A DNA stretch of 64,000 bases from Lacisediminimonas profundi. GTDB taxonomy: Bacteria > Pseudomonadota > Gammaproteobacteria > Burkholderiales > Burkholderiaceae_D. A program made the position numbers and the translations under genes. Each line of letters starts with the position of its first letter. The stretch's first letter is position 1. Below, in pieces: positions 50,602 to 59,964 of this stretch. The stretch is taken from contig NZ_VTTH01000007.1 in the NCBI RefSeq assembly GCF_008831265.1, positions 186,001 through 250,000 of the forward strand. The letters are read 5' to 3'. The notes beneath the pieces were generated by a model that was given only the letters and a program-made list of their open reading frames with translations, was not told the DNA's origin and made no database searches.

Positions 50602-51924
50602 TCAACCGGGCTGGACCGCCCTGTTCCTCCGGCGCCATGCCTTGGCGTCGGGATGGTTTTCGAGGTGGGCGAGCAAGCGGTTTTTCTGGCCTTCGCTCAG
50701 CACCGATTCACTGATCAGCGACGGCCACGTGCGCATGGCGCGGTTGACGGTATCCCTCAATACAGCGGTCATCTCGATTTCCGGCAATTCCCAGATATTG
50801 GCGAGCTTGCGCACCGTGCCGGGTGCAAGCATCTGCTTTCCGGATTCATCCGGCAGGAATCGCAAGGCATGGCCTTTGCCGTCCATGTAGGCGCCATAGG
50901 CCACGATGTCGTAAGCAGGCGAGAGCCGGGGCCGGCCATCGACGCCGTACAACAGGCTGAAGTTCTTGGTGTGGGCGTCGTAGTTGCCCAGCAATTCGTT
51001 GACTTTCACGCGGCGTAGCAGCTCGAGCACGTCGGCATGGCCGCTTGCAGATGCATCGAGAAGGACCAGTCCGATGGAGGCGTAATCCCCTTGGTACTTG
51101 TCCTCAGGGGACAAGCCCAGCGCCTGCGCGAAATCTTCCATGTGGAGGCGGCCGGTTGCAGTCGGGGCATCGCGGTCGAAGCGGCGCACCAGCAGGAAGT
51201 TGCGGGCGTCGTCGCGCAGGGTAAATGGCAGCTTGTCTGCGATCTGGTGCAGCGGCATCAGGGCCGCTTCGCAAACCCTGACACCCGCTGCCGCTGCCAG
51301 CAGCAACGAGGTGTGCTCCACTTCAGGCAAGCCCTGGTAGTCGGACGCTGGCAGCTTGGCAATGAAGTGCGCGCCATCTGCCGCAGCCTTCGAGCGCATC
51401 ACGTAGCGCCCGCCCGGCTCCTGGACCAGGTCTACCTTTGGCTGCACACCAGAGAGCGAAACCGCCTGCGGAGTCGGAAGCTGATGCGAACTGTATTCGA
51501 AGCTGTCCTGGCCCTGCGTCAGAAGCCGTCCCATCCTGGCGTCGTCCAGCTTCTCGGGCAGCGCCCACACATCACCGGGCAGATCCTCTCCACAGTATGA
51601 AAGCAGGCTCATTTCATCGTCGGCTTCGATGCCAGCGTCGGCAATGAGTTGCTTGCGCAATACACCTTCAGGAAGCAGGTTCCGGAAAAACACCGGAAGC
51701 CGGCGCTTGCCGCCGCCGAACCTGACGTGGTCGGGCGGGTTGACGAGCTGCGCGCGGGTTTCCTCTTCGGACTCGCCCAGCAAGAGCACCGCAAGGGTGG
51801 GGCGCGAAGGATCGAGGGCATACTCTTCATCGAACTGGAAATAGACACGGCCATCTTCCAGGTCGAACAAGGTGCCGACATCGGTGTGGCCGAGCTTGAT
51901 CCGCAGCGCGCGCAGTTGGCTCAT
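50602..51924 (-). CDS. hipA: HipA family serine/threonine kinase toxin
   Basis: 440 residues. An N-terminal subdomain (about 1-105) precedes the HipA kinase fold. It shows SLSGVQPKVDLV (P-loop-like region, about 155-167), VRRFDR, and the catalytic loop VNELLGNYDAHTKNF at 308-322 with D316 and N321, then SPAYDIVAYG as the metal-binding Asp. HipA kinases phosphorylate aminoacyl-tRNA synthetases and induce persistence. Its ATG directly follows the hipB stop (TAAATG), giving a two-gene operon with the antitoxin first. Confidence 0.92.
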   Translation of the reverse strand: MSQLRALRIKLGHTDVGTLFDLEDGRVYFQFDEEYALDPSRPTLAVLLLGESEEETRAQLVNPPDHVRFGGGKRRLPVFFRNLLPEGVLRKQLIADAGIEADDEMSLLSYCGEDLPGDVWALPEKLDDARMGRLLTQGQDSFEYSSHQLPTPQAVSLSGVQPKVDLVQEPGGRYVMRSKAAADGAHFIAKLPASDYQGLPEVEHTSLLLAAAAGVRVCEAALMPLHQIADKLPFTLRDDARNFLLVRRFDRDAPTATGRLHMEDFAQALGLSPEDKYQGDYASIGLVLLDASASGHADVLELLRRVKVNELLGNYDAHTKNFSLLYGVDGRPRLSPAYDIVAYGAYMDGKGHALRFLPDESGKQMLAPGTVRKLANIWELPEIEMTAVLRDTVNRAMRTWPSLISESVLSEGQKNRLLAHLENHPDAKAWRRRNRAVQPG

Positions 51925-52329
51925 TTATTTGGCAGTCTTCGCTCGCGCCAGCCTGCCGGCAATGCGCCGCTGCAGCCCGGTCGTGCTGGCTGGCTCGTCC
52001 ATCACCATCAGCGGTGTGCTGGACGCGCCCTGCCCGGCACCGGCCGCCGCCAGCCGGCTGGCCAGCCGTTTCTGCAGGCCGGTCAACTGCGCCGACTCGC
52101 CGGCCGGCTCAAGGTAGGAAGTGGTGTGCCTGGGGACGAGCACGACATCCAGGCCAAGCTGCTCGCATAGCGCGAGCAGGGTATTGAGCTCGACATTGCC
52201 CACTCCTTGCTCGAGGGCCGACAAGGTGTTGCGGTGCACGTGACTTTTTTCCGCAAGCGCCAACAGCGTCAGTTGCTGCCGCTGGCGCGCCGTCTTAATC
52301 TTTGAACCAATGTCGCGCAGGGTAGCCAT
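51925..52329 (-). CDS. hipB: HipB-like XRE antitoxin with duplicated C-terminal motif
   Basis: 134 residues. An XRE HTH occupies about 8-66 (LTLLALAEKSHVHRNTLSALEQG). The following tail of about 65 residues is longer than in E. coli HipB (88 residues) and contains a motif twice: TGLQKRLASRLA and TGLQRRIAGRLARA. It should neutralise HipA and repress the operon by binding the palindromes at 52340-52450. Confidence 0.88.
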   Translation of the reverse strand: MATLRDIGSKIKTARQRQQLTLLALAEKSHVHRNTLSALEQGVGNVELNTLLALCEQLGLDVVLVPRHTTSYLEPAGESAQLTGLQKRLASRLAAAGAGQGASSTPLMVMDEPASTTGLQRRIAGRLARAKTAK

Positions 52330-52339
52330 GCTTATTCAA

Positions 52340-52450
52340 CTGTGCATTTCATGATTTGCACAGTATAGACAGCAAAATGGCCGGCATGCAAACGAAATGC
52401 GCACATCTTATTGTGCATTTTTTTAATCTGCACATTTTAATATGCAGATT
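52340..52450. promoter_or_regulatory. Three TGCA-N10-TGCA palindromes upstream of hipBA
   Basis: O1 at 52340-52363 is CTGTGCA-N10-TGCACAG. O2 at about 52395-52420 has GCACA/TGTGC arms with CGCA-N10-TGCA. O3 at 52425-52450 is AATCTGCA-N10-TGCAGATT. All share the same N10 spacing, with centres 57 and 29 bp apart. Spacing and position fit cooperative HipB operators; regulation is inferred. Confidence 0.75.
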
Positions 52451-52583
52451 GATACAGGAAGATCTGCTGCCCGGCCAAGGCAGTGATTGAAGAACCTGGG
52501 ATTGCTGGCGCTACGGTCGGGCAGCAGCATGCAAGCGGCACACCCGAACGCGTAGCTGTGAGACCTTGCCGCAGCCGGCAGAC

Positions 52584-53261
52584 TTACCGCTGCTGCGAAC
52601 CCTGCGCAGTAGCCTGCTGCTCTGCCACGAAAATTTCGACACGCCGGTTACGGGCGCGATTGGCTTCAGTGTCGTTGGCAACCAGCGGCTCATGCGACCC
52701 ACGTCCGTCGATCGCGAAGCGGTTGGATGCCACGCCGCGGGTGACCAGATAGTCGCGGGTACGCGCTGCACGGTTGACTGACAATGGATCATTGATGGCG
52801 TCGCTGCCGCTACTGTCGGTATGCCCGACAATGGTGATGCGGGTGCCGGTATTCTCGACCAGCGTGGTGGCGAACTTGTCGAGCACGGGCCGGAAGTTCG
52901 GCTTGACGTCCGCGCGGCCCGAGTCGAACGAGATATCGCTCGGGATCTCCACTTTCAGCCGATTGTCCTGGGTCTGGGTAACCTGCACGCCGGTACCCTG
53001 CGTGGCCTGCTGCATCTGCTGCTTCTGCTTCTCCATCCGACTGGACCAGATGTTGCCGGCAACCGCGCCGGCCGCACCGCCAAGCACTGCGCCGGTTGCG
53101 GCCCTGCCACCACCACCGCCGCCGGTTGTGGCGCCGAGCACGGCACCAATGCCAGCACCTACGCCGGCGCCGATAGCGGTGCCGCGCTGTTTCTCATCCA
53201 TGTTCGCGCAGCCCGTCGCCAAGCTCGCAGCAACGAGGGTTAATACAATAGTTTTGCGCAT
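52584..53261 (-). CDS. OmpA family lipoprotein with glycine zipper (YiaD-like)
   Basis: 225 residues from the ATG at 53261. A lipobox (LATGC) precedes a glycine zipper (GTAIGAGVGAGIGAVLGATTGGGGGG, about 28-60) and a Gln-rich helix. An OmpA C peptidoglycan-binding domain follows (about 100-215; ISFDSGRADVKPNF, GHTDSSGSDAIN, LSVNRAARTRDYL). The layout is that of YiaD/YfiB lipoproteins. It is a second OmpA-type anchor in the window besides 10102. The upstream frame to 53366 has no start support. Confidence 0.9.
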   Translation of the reverse strand: MRKTIVLTLVAASLATGCANMDEKQRGTAIGAGVGAGIGAVLGATTGGGGGGRAATGAVLGGAAGAVAGNIWSSRMEKQKQQMQQATQGTGVQVTQTQDNRLKVEIPSDISFDSGRADVKPNFRPVLDKFATTLVENTGTRITIVGHTDSSGSDAINDPLSVNRAARTRDYLVTRGVASNRFAIDGRGSHEPLVANDTEANRARNRRVEIFVAEQQATAQGSQQR

Positions 53262-53362
53262 GGGAATCCTCCGGGGGGTGTTGGGTGTCGTTGTGAATCT
53301 GGCATGTGCATTTGAGACTTGCTGCGGGAAGCGAAGTTCGGAAGCCGGGACGAAGCGCACTA

Positions 53363-53782
53363 TCACTTCCGCCAGGACGGCTGGCCCTGCTCTCCGGAAA
53401 ACTCGTCGGAGGACTGCTCCCGGACTTTGTTCTGGCGCTGCGTGACGATACGCCAGCCCAAATATCCGGTAGCGCCGAGTGCAGCGATAATCGCCGCCGG
53501 CTTGAGCAGATGCCGTCGTGACAGGAAACCGGCGCTGCTCGCCAACACTGGCAAGAACATGCCCAGCCTACCGTCCAGAAGGGCGTCGAGGGTGAACAGC
53601 TGACGCGCGGCTTCGGTGCCACCGTCCACCAGATGCGAGACTGCGCTTTTGACCAGTGCCTCTGCATGGAGGTTGGCAGCGAGTGTTTGCTTTGCCTCGA
53701 TCACGCCCAGACGGAACATCTGGCCCTGCAAGAGGAGAAGCTTTTTTCGCTGGCCTGCCGGCAATTGCAGGTCGTTCTTCAT
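53363..53782 (-). CDS. Uncharacterised membrane-anchored protein in yqjK position
   Basis: 139 residues from the ATG at 53782, which overlaps the YqjE-like stop as ATGA. A basic start (QLPAGQRKKLLLLQGQMFR) and helical middle are followed by one hydrophobic helix (about 98-112, AAIIAALGATGYLGW) and a charged tail. The gene order ElaB/YqjD, YqjE, then this protein mirrors yqjD-yqjE-yqjK of enterobacteria. Sequence similarity to YqjK itself is not evident to me. Confidence 0.7.
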   Translation of the reverse strand: MKNDLQLPAGQRKKLLLLQGQMFRLGVIEAKQTLAANLHAEALVKSAVSHLVDGGTEAARQLFTLDALLDGRLGMFLPVLASSAGFLSRRHLLKPAAIIAALGATGYLGWRIVTQRQNKVREQSSDEFSGEQGQPSWRK

Positions 53783-54159
53783 AGCAGCGCATCCCGGTCG
53801 CTGCGCAACTCGGCCATGGTGGCCGGCATCGACAGCTTGTCCTCGCGCAGCATGGACTGCGCGCGCCTGAACAACAGCAAGGCCGCGAGCGTGAACACTG
53901 CGCCCAGCACTGCGAGTATGGTCCACCCCATTTTCGGCCACGCCAGCATGACGATCAGCAAGGACCAGTAAGCCAGCGCGAACCAGACCGCAAGCACGCC
54001 CAGCGCGCCGACCAGCAGCAGTTTCAGCAACTGGCCGCGCACCTCGCCCAATTCGACCGCGGCCAGCTCGATGCGGCTGATGACCAGCCCTATGGCATTA
54101 CGGGCCAGGCCGGACACACTGGCAAACAGGCCGGGCTGCTGCCCGGTGCGGTCATCCAT
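53779..54159 (-). CDS. YqjE/phage-holin-like inner-membrane protein
   Basis: 126 residues with an amphipathic N-terminal region and two membrane helices (about 45-72 and 78-96). The pattern GLFASVSGLARNAIGLVISRIELAAVEL is characteristic of the YqjE (holin 3 superfamily) group. It lies between the DUF883 gene and the gene at 53363 and is co-transcribed. In E. coli yqjD/yqjE are stress-induced and YqjD tethers ribosomes to the membrane; the role of YqjE is unclear. Confidence 0.85.
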   Translation of the reverse strand: MDDRTGQQPGLFASVSGLARNAIGLVISRIELAAVELGEVRGQLLKLLLVGALGVLAVWFALAYWSLLIVMLAWPKMGWTILAVLGAVFTLAALLLFRRAQSMLREDKLSMPATMAELRSDRDALL

Positions 54160-54174
54160 TTGATTGGACGCCGC

Positions 54175-54477
54175 TTATTTGCGGGCAATCAGCACGCCGA
54201 TCAGCAGGCCTGCGCCAGCCGCTACTGCTACTGCCTGCCATGGGTTCTTGCGTACGTAACCGTCTGCCGAATCAGCGAGTTCCTTGCCGGCTTCGATCGC
54301 GGCGGCCTGCAATTCCTTGGCCTTGCCGCCGGCCTCGTCGAGCAGCGCCATGCCCCTCGCGCGCAGGTCGTCTGCCTTGGCGCCGGTGGCCGATGTCGCT
54401 TCGCGAAACAGATCCTGCGCGTCGCGCAGCAAGGTGCCGAAGTCGTTGCGGACAGTCTTGAGTTGGGATTGGACCAT
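54175..54477 (-). CDS. DUF883 (ElaB/YqjD) ribosome-associated membrane protein
   Basis: 100 residues from the ATG at 54477 with AGGAGAATT upstream. A long amphipathic helix (about 1-70) is followed by GYVRKNPWQAVAVAAGAGLLIGVLIARK, the C-terminal membrane anchor that defines this family. In E. coli YqjD binds ribosomes at the membrane in stationary phase. It is first in the three-gene operon. Confidence 0.9.
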   Translation of the reverse strand: MVQSQLKTVRNDFGTLLRDAQDLFREATSATGAKADDLRARGMALLDEAGGKAKELQAAAIEAGKELADSADGYVRKNPWQAVAVAAGAGLLIGVLIARK

Positions 54478-54663
54478 GGGAATTCTCCTGATTCTGTTGG
54501 TTTTGCTTATGGACGGACTGCGGAGAGCGTCTTGTTTGCCGACAACTGCATTAACTTGAGCGCAACAAGGCACTGTCTATTGTAACTGCGGACACTTTGC
54601 GTGAAAACAAGTGCGCGGTTGACAATTGCCCTCCTCGTCCCTCGCCCTCAATCACCTCAATCC

Positions 54664-55797
54664 TCAACGCACCAGTGCACCGCTCTTGCTGACCACCGTC
54701 AATTCCACGAAGCGCGAGCCGACATGATTACTGGCCGAGAAAGCGACCGGATAGCCACCCATGTTCATCTGCCCGAGTCCCTCCAGCGCCTGCCGCACCG
54801 AGGCCCTGCCGGGCGACTTGCCTGCTTTGCGCAGCGCTGCCACCAGGACCCTGGCGTTCATGAAACCTTCCATCGACGGATAGGAGTACGGCGTCCCCTT
54901 GGCGTAGCGGGTCATCAGTGCCTGGTATTCCGAGACCAGCGGCAGCGTGGCACTGTACGGGAAGGGAAAGACCTGCGAAATGCCAACCCCCTGTGCCACC
55001 GATGCGCCGATAGCCTTGGTCATGCCTTCGACGTTGGCCGTCGAGATGTTGAACAGGAAGCCGCGGCCACCGGCCGCGCGGTACTGCTTGACGAACTGCG
55101 CGGCCGGCGCGGTGAGCGCGACCATGACGACCGTGTCCGGATCGGCAGCGATCACGTCCTTTACCGCCGTATCGACCTTGGTCGTGTAGGGCTCGTAGGA
55201 AACCCGTGCAGCAACAGCGATATTGCGCTTTTTCGCGGCATCTTCCAACGCGCGCACGCCGGCATCGCCGAACGGATTATCTTCGTAGAACACCGCAATG
55301 CGCTTGGTGCCGAGGCCGGCGACGTGACGCACGATCGCGTCAATCTCGTCGGCATAGCTGGCCCGCAGATGGAAGATGGCTGGATTGTGCGGCTCGCGCA
55401 GCAGCCGGGCACCGGTAGATGCGCCAACCAATGCCAGTGGCGTATTGTCGAACAGGCTCTGCTTGAACATTTCCGAAACATTGTCGGTGCCGTAATAGCT
55501 TGTCAGCGCAATCACCTTGGGATCGGCGATGAATTCCTTCGTGTTGCTGACGGTCGCTTCGATCTTGTAGCCGTCGTCCTTGACCAGGTGAATGATCTTG
55601 TGGCCGTTGACGCCGCCCTCCGTCGCATTGATGTGTTCGAAGTAGATGCGCGCGCCGAGCGAAAGGCCGCGGCCCACCTCGGCGGCCTCGCCACTCAGCG
55701 GCGCGGATTGCGCGATGACGACGTCAGCATGGGCAGCGTAAGACGCGAATCCCGCGACGACAGAAATAAGTCCAGCCAGAAGGTTCTTGAAACGCAC
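54664..55797 (-). CDS. ABC transporter substrate-binding protein (Leu/Ile/Val-type)
   Basis: 377 residues: a signal peptide ending AAHA|DVVIAQ (about 24), then a two-lobed periplasmic binding fold. SAPLSG, GLSLGARIYFEHINATEGGVNG and the NPFGDAGV region place it in the peripla_BP_6/LivJ family. No permease or ATPase lies next to it in the window, so it is an orphan binding protein; its ligand may be an amino acid, amide or aromatic compound. Confidence 0.9.
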   Translation of the reverse strand: MRFKNLLAGLISVVAGFASYAAHADVVIAQSAPLSGEAAEVGRGLSLGARIYFEHINATEGGVNGHKIIHLVKDDGYKIEATVSNTKEFIADPKVIALTSYYGTDNVSEMFKQSLFDNTPLALVGASTGARLLREPHNPAIFHLRASYADEIDAIVRHVAGLGTKRIAVFYEDNPFGDAGVRALEDAAKKRNIAVAARVSYEPYTTKVDTAVKDVIAADPDTVVMVALTAPAAQFVKQYRAAGGRGFLFNISTANVEGMTKAIGASVAQGVGISQVFPFPYSATLPLVSEYQALMTRYAKGTPYSYPSMEGFMNARVLVAALRKAGKSPGRASVRQALEGLGQMNMGGYPVAFSASNHVGSRFVELTVVSKSGALVR

Positions 55798-56005
55798 GAT
55801 TTGCTTTATGGGAACGTGAAGGGGAGCTTATTTAACCATGATCGATACGCTACATCCACAGCGCATTCGGGCTGTTTGTTTTTCGCGCAACACCCTTGCG
55901 CAAAACAGAAAATACCGTCCGATAGACAGGCGAAGCGCTTGTTAATCGCCTTGATGACGGGCGAATTACCGACTGGTTACGGGCGCACTACGAGCAAAGT
56001 AATCG

Positions 56006-56812
56006 CTAATCGGCGCGGCTTGTTTTTCCACTCGTATCAATGTGCTGATATCGCATGCGGTACCACAGCATGCCTATCCATTCATGCATCGCATAGCGGC
56101 TGCGCTCGAGGGTGCCGGACTGCGGCAGGAGCTGAAGCGGAGTGAGCACTGGCGGATTGTTGCTGAAACTGGTGGGTGCAGGAACGACGTCGAGGCCGGC
56201 AGCCGAGAAAATGCGGCGCGCGCGCGGCATGTGCATCGCATCGGTCACCAGCAAGATGTGCTTCACACCCGCCTGCTTCAGTACTGCGGCGCTGTTCGAT
56301 GCGTTTTCCGCAGTGTTGTCCGAGCGCCCTTCTTCCCAGCGCACCGGCACCTTGAAGCTGTCGCGCAGCGCGCGGCTCATCAGGGCCGCCTCCGGTTCCT
56401 CGCGTCCATCCGGGCTGCCGCCGGTGACGAGTATCGGCAGGCCGGTCTGTTGATGCAGCCATGCGCCGTAACGCAGGCGCGCCAGCGCGATCGCGCTCGG
56501 CTGGTCCTTGCCGCCAAATTCCAGTGCGTTCGGGATGCGGCCACCGCCGAGCACGACGATGGCGTGCGCATTGGCCTCGCGCGGCGCGAGCAGGGGCGGC
56601 GACTCGGCCTCCAGCGTATTCACGAGCCAGGCAGCCGAGAACGGTGTCGACAGCAGGGCCAGCAACACCAGTGACAGTGCGATCAGCATTCGTCCCATGC
56701 TTCGCCATCGGGTCAGCAGCAACCCGCCACCCAGGATCGCGAGCAGCAGCAGGTTCAGGGGCGGGAGAAGAAAAGCACTGACAATGGCGACCGTGAGTAC
56801 GCTAGCGCTCAT
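56006..56812 (-). CDS. YdcF family (DUF218) membrane protein
   Basis: 268 residues. Two N-terminal membrane segments (about 8-32 and 40-62) precede the DUF218 domain (about 82-235), with AIVVLGGGRIPNALE, LVTGGSPDG, E..SDNTAENA and LLVTDAMHMPRA. ElyC/SanA/YdcF relatives affect envelope polymer metabolism at the lipid-carrier stage; the reaction is not settled. It lies 8 bp after the lipoprotein gene at 56820 on the same strand. Confidence 0.9.
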   Translation of the reverse strand: MSASVLTVAIVSAFLLPPLNLLLLAILGGGLLLTRWRSMGRMLIALSLVLLALLSTPFSAAWLVNTLEAESPPLLAPREANAHAIVVLGGGRIPNALEFGGKDQPSAIALARLRYGAWLHQQTGLPILVTGGSPDGREEPEAALMSRALRDSFKVPVRWEEGRSDNTAENASNSAAVLKQAGVKHILLVTDAMHMPRARRIFSAAGLDVVPAPTSFSNNPPVLTPLQLLPQSGTLERSRYAMHEWIGMLWYRMRYQHIDTSGKTSRAD

Positions 56813-56819
56813 GCCGGCC

Positions 56820-57332
56820 TCATTCGCTCAGTTGCGCTTGCGCGATCGAGCGCAACTGAAAACGACCGTCGCTGTTGAACAGCCAGCTTTCGGCGATGTC
56901 CACACGTCCGTTGCGCAGCAGGTGCCGCGCCGGCTTCGGGAAGGGGGCGGCGACCTTCAGCGAGGCCAGCGCCGTCGCTTCGGTGCGGGAATCTCGATTC
57001 GAGCGCAGTATCTCGCTGCGCATGAGCTTGCCTTCGCTGTCTATGCTGTAGCGGACCACGACGACCGAGCGCAGCAGCGCCTGCGGACGCCCTTCATACA
57101 CCTTGGCCGAATTGACTTGCGAAATGCGCTGGGCGAGGTCGACCTTGTAGGCGTCAAGGGCGTTTGCCGCGCGATTTGCAGCGGACTTTGCAGGGGATGC
57201 GGCATCGGGCGTGCTTGCCACGGACTCCGGTGGCGGCAAGGGGACGGGGCTTGACGCCTGCGGCGCAGGCGGGGGTGGCGCTGAGCACGCTGCGCCGAGC
57301 AGCGCGAGCAAGACAATCGTGAGTTTTTTCAT
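56820..57332 (-). CDS. Lipoprotein with TonB C-terminal-like domain
   Basis: 170 residues from the ATG at 57332. A lipobox (LGAAC, about 12-16) is followed by a Pro-rich stretch (about 18-40) and a C-terminal domain. That domain has VVVVRYSIDSEGKLMRSEILRSNRDSRTEATALASLKVAAPFPKP, the TonB-C fold pattern. It lacks the N-terminal membrane anchor of TonB, so it is not an energy transducer of the usual type. It is followed by the YdcF gene. Role unknown. Confidence 0.72.
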   Translation of the reverse strand: MKKLTIVLLALLGAACSAPPPPAPQASSPVPLPPPESVASTPDAASPAKSAANRAANALDAYKVDLAQRISQVNSAKVYEGRPQALLRSVVVVRYSIDSEGKLMRSEILRSNRDSRTEATALASLKVAAPFPKPARHLLRNGRVDIAESWLFNSDGRFQLRSIAQAQLSE

Positions 57333-57528
57333 GGCACCACCCGGCAGCGGAAACGAGCGGATTGTAATCCCGCCATGGTTTCCATCTCTCCATTTTTTCG
57401 ACTGCTTACAAACGCAACAGGTGCGGCAGATCAAGGGATGGGCGGTTGCAGCACTGGGCGCACGAGGAAGCCACACAAGGAAGCCAGGCCAGAAAGCCAC
57501 ACAAAGGCCCTTCTCAAGGCCCGAAAAT

Positions 57529-57556
57529 GCAAATGCCCGCTTGCGCGGGCATTTGC
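57529..57556 (-). terminator. Hairpin downstream of tRNA-Asp
   Basis: A perfect 12-bp stem (GCAAATGCCCGC / GCGGGCATTTGC) around TTGC, 11 bp beyond the tRNA 3' end. On the minus strand it ends with ATTTTC, a moderate T tract. Confidence 0.8.
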
Positions 57557-57566
57557 AATAATACTT

Positions 57567-57643
57567 TGGCGGAGTGGACGGGACTCGAACCCGCGACCCC
57601 CGGCGTGACAGGCCGGTATTCTAACCAACTGAACTACCACTCC
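57567..57643 (-). tRNA. tRNA-Asp (anticodon GTC)
   Basis: 77 nt with encoded CCA. GGAGTGG pairs with CCACTCC, the anticodon loop CTGTCAC gives anticodon GTC, and the T loop is GGTTCGAGTCC. The gene is intact, with no repeat of its 3' end found in the window. Confidence 0.96.
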
Positions 57644-57731
57644 ACGGCCTCGTTGCGACATGAGACTCAAGGGGCGCAAGTCTACATGAAGTTGTTTGAT
57701 TTTGCCATAGGCGGCGAATCAAAATTTCAGA

Positions 57732-58649
57732 TCATGCAGCGGCTGCGCGCAGCGCGTTCTCTTCGCCACCCAGCGCTTCGACCAGATCGGCAATCATCTT
57801 CGACAGCTCGCCGGTCATCAGCGCGAAATCGCCATCGAAACGTTCGTCTTCATCCTTCGACGACACATCGCTGCTTTCCTTCAGCACGTCCAGCGGCGTC
57901 ACCCGCTTGATCGCAAGCGACTCGGTCAGCACGAACGAGACGCGGTCGGCCCAGGTCATCGCCAACCGGGTGCATTGCTTGCCTGCTGCGATATGACGGC
58001 GCACGTCATCCGGGTCGATCGTGTGGCGCACATAACGCACGGTGGCCTTGCTATCGCCGGTGGCCTGCAATTCCGTGTCCTGGTCGACGGTGAATCCGCC
58101 GGGCCCATCATCGGCGGCAAGCCAGTCGGTCATGGCCGTACGCGGCGAACGCGCGACATGCAGCGTCTCGAGTGGCAATTTGTCGACCGCCTTTATCAGC
58201 AGCTTCAGGACATCCTCCGCCTTGGCGGCGCTGCCGGCATCGACCACCAGCCAGCCGCGTACCGGATCGATCCAGACAAAGGTGCTGCTGTAGATGCTGA
58301 AGGCGCGCGGACGGAGTTCATCGGCAACCTGTTCCTTCAGCTCCTTCATTTGCTTGCGGCCCGGCTTGAAGCCTTGCTGCTCTTCCAGCTCGACTGCCTT
58401 GGCCTTGGCGACCTGGTTGATCACGGTCGTGGGGAGCAACTTCTTTTCGCGGCCGAGCAAAAGCAGCAACTGGCGGTCGACGACATGCACCAGTTTGCCG
58501 TGCGGGCGGGGCGCTACCCAGCCCATGCTCTGCATTTCCAGGCTGCCGGTGGCAACAAAGGATTGTGGCGCGAGCGCCACTTCCAGCTGGTCAGCAGTGA
58601 CGGGCCAGGGGGCGGGAAGACGGTAGATCTGCAGGTTCTTGAACCACAT
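57732..58649 (-). CDS. rdgC: Recombination-associated protein RdgC
   Basis: 305 residues, close to the usual ~300. It begins [11 protein letters not shown] and contains [22 protein letters not shown], and [15 protein letters not shown] typical of RdgC. RdgC forms a ring that binds double-stranded DNA and limits RecA filament formation. It is a single-gene unit next to tRNA-Asp. Confidence 0.95.
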   Translation of the reverse strand: MWFKNLQIYRLPAPWPVTADQLEVALAPQSFVATGSLEMQSMGWVAPRPHGKLVHVVDRQLLLLLGREKKLLPTTVINQVAKAKAVELEEQQGFKPGRKQMKELKEQVADELRPRAFSIYSSTFVWIDPVRGWLVVDAGSAAKAEDVLKLLIKAVDKLPLETLHVARSPRTAMTDWLAADDGPGGFTVDQDTELQATGDSKATVRYVRHTIDPDDVRRHIAAGKQCTRLAMTWADRVSFVLTESLAIKRVTPLDVLKESSDVSSKDEDERFDGDFALMTGELSKMIADLVEALGGEENALRAAAA

Positions 58650-58722
58650 AGGGTGTCGCGCAAAAAGCGGCCATTCTACAGAAGGCCGGCGACTACAGGC
58701 GCTTTCAGGCTGATGAAAAACG

Positions 58723-59823
58723 CTAGCCTTGCTGGTCGAACAAGCCTGTTTGTTCGTGCAACAGGCCTGATTGTTGGTCGCGCGCCTCGGCTACGCCGAT
58801 TCCTGCGCCAAGCAGCCGCACCGGACGCGCGCGGCGCTGATAAGCGGTTTCCAGCAAACGATGGAAGGTCTCGTCATCCAGCATGCTGGCGCTGCATTCG
58901 GCCGTGGTGCGCTGGAAATCGTCGAAGCGGATCTTGATGAACAGCTTGCTGATGCTGTGCCCCGCCCTGGCGCGCTGTATCCGCTCTGCCAACCGCAGCA
59001 GCAATTCGGGCAGCGCCTCGCGGCAGGCAGCCAGGTCCGGCAGGTCGGTGACGTAGGTTTCCTCGACGCTGACCGACTTGCGCTCACGCGACGGGCATAC
59101 CTCGCGCACGTCGATGCCACGGCACAGGTGATACAGGCGTTCGCCGAACTTGCCGAACTGTTGCTGCAATTCGACCATGCTCCAGCTGCGCAGGTCGGCG
59201 CAGGTTTGCGCACCCAGCCGCTTGAGCCTAGCAGCAGTGACCTTGCCGACGCCGAACAGCTTTTCGACCGGCAGCGCTGCGACAAAAGTGTCCACCTCGT
59301 GCGGCCGCACGACGAATTGTCCGTCCGGCTTGTTCCAGTCGCTGGCGATCTTGGCAATGAACTTGTTGGGCGCAATCCCTGCCGAAGCGGTGATGCCGAC
59401 CGTTGCCGCGATACGGCCGCGTATCTCTTGAGCAATCAGCGTGGCGCTGCCGCTGCACTGCTGTACGCCACTGACATCGAGATAGGCCTCGTCCAGCGAC
59501 AAGGGTTCGACCAAATCGGTGTAATCACGATAAATCGCCAGGATCTGGCGCGACGCAATGCGGTACTTCTCCATGGCCGGCGGCAGCACGATCAACTGCG
59601 GACATCGCTTCAGGGCCTGCGCGGTCGACATGGCGGAATGCACCCCATAGCGCCGCGCTTCATAGTTGCAGGTGGCCACCACGCCGCGCTGGTCGGCACG
59701 GCCGCCGACTGCGAGCGGCTTCCCCTGCAGGGAGGGGTCGTCGCGCATTTCCACTGCGGCGTAGAAGCAATCGCAGTCGCAGTGGATGATCTTGCGGACA
59801 AGCAGGCTGGGGTCGAGGGTCAC
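58723..59823 (-). CDS. dinB: DNA polymerase IV (Y family)
   Basis: 366 residues from a GTG at 59823. The palm motif [19 protein letters not shown] (catalytic Asp) and [10 protein letters not shown] (Asp-Glu) are intact; [18 protein letters not shown], a helix-hairpin-helix ([17 protein letters not shown]) and the little-finger domain follow. The last ~15 residues ([21 protein letters not shown]) end in a QTGLF-type beta-clamp binding motif. It performs translesion synthesis. The ORF runs on to 60381, but that part is antisense to the gene at 59965 and is not real. Confidence 0.95.
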   Translation of the reverse strand: MTLDPSLLVRKIIHCDCDCFYAAVEMRDDPSLQGKPLAVGGRADQRGVVATCNYEARRYGVHSAMSTAQALKRCPQLIVLPPAMEKYRIASRQILAIYRDYTDLVEPLSLDEAYLDVSGVQQCSGSATLIAQEIRGRIAATVGITASAGIAPNKFIAKIASDWNKPDGQFVVRPHEVDTFVAALPVEKLFGVGKVTAARLKRLGAQTCADLRSWSMVELQQQFGKFGERLYHLCRGIDVREVCPSRERKSVSVEETYVTDLPDLAACREALPELLLRLAERIQRARAGHSISKLFIKIRFDDFQRTTAECSASMLDDETFHRLLETAYQRRARPVRLLGAGIGVAEARDQQSGLLHEQTGLFDQQG

Positions 59824-59964
59824 GCGGGGGTCGCCAGGCAGGAAAACATTGCTACGCACAATTCTACCGATCAGCGGCGCAGCGCGCAGGGACAAGCCGG
59901 CGCAAACCACAATGAACTCCCGCCCTCGGCCACTTTCTAATTGTTTTGATGAAAGGAGAGCAAC

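Noticed and set aside
54601-56145. 514-residue plus-strand open frame
   Set aside because: It is antisense to the solute-binding protein gene. High GC makes long shadow frames common.
57375-57910. Frames containing GLEPATPGVTGR or SRPGRDSNPRPPA-like peptides
   Set aside because: They cross tRNA-Asp in antisense; such peptides are well-known annotation artefacts.
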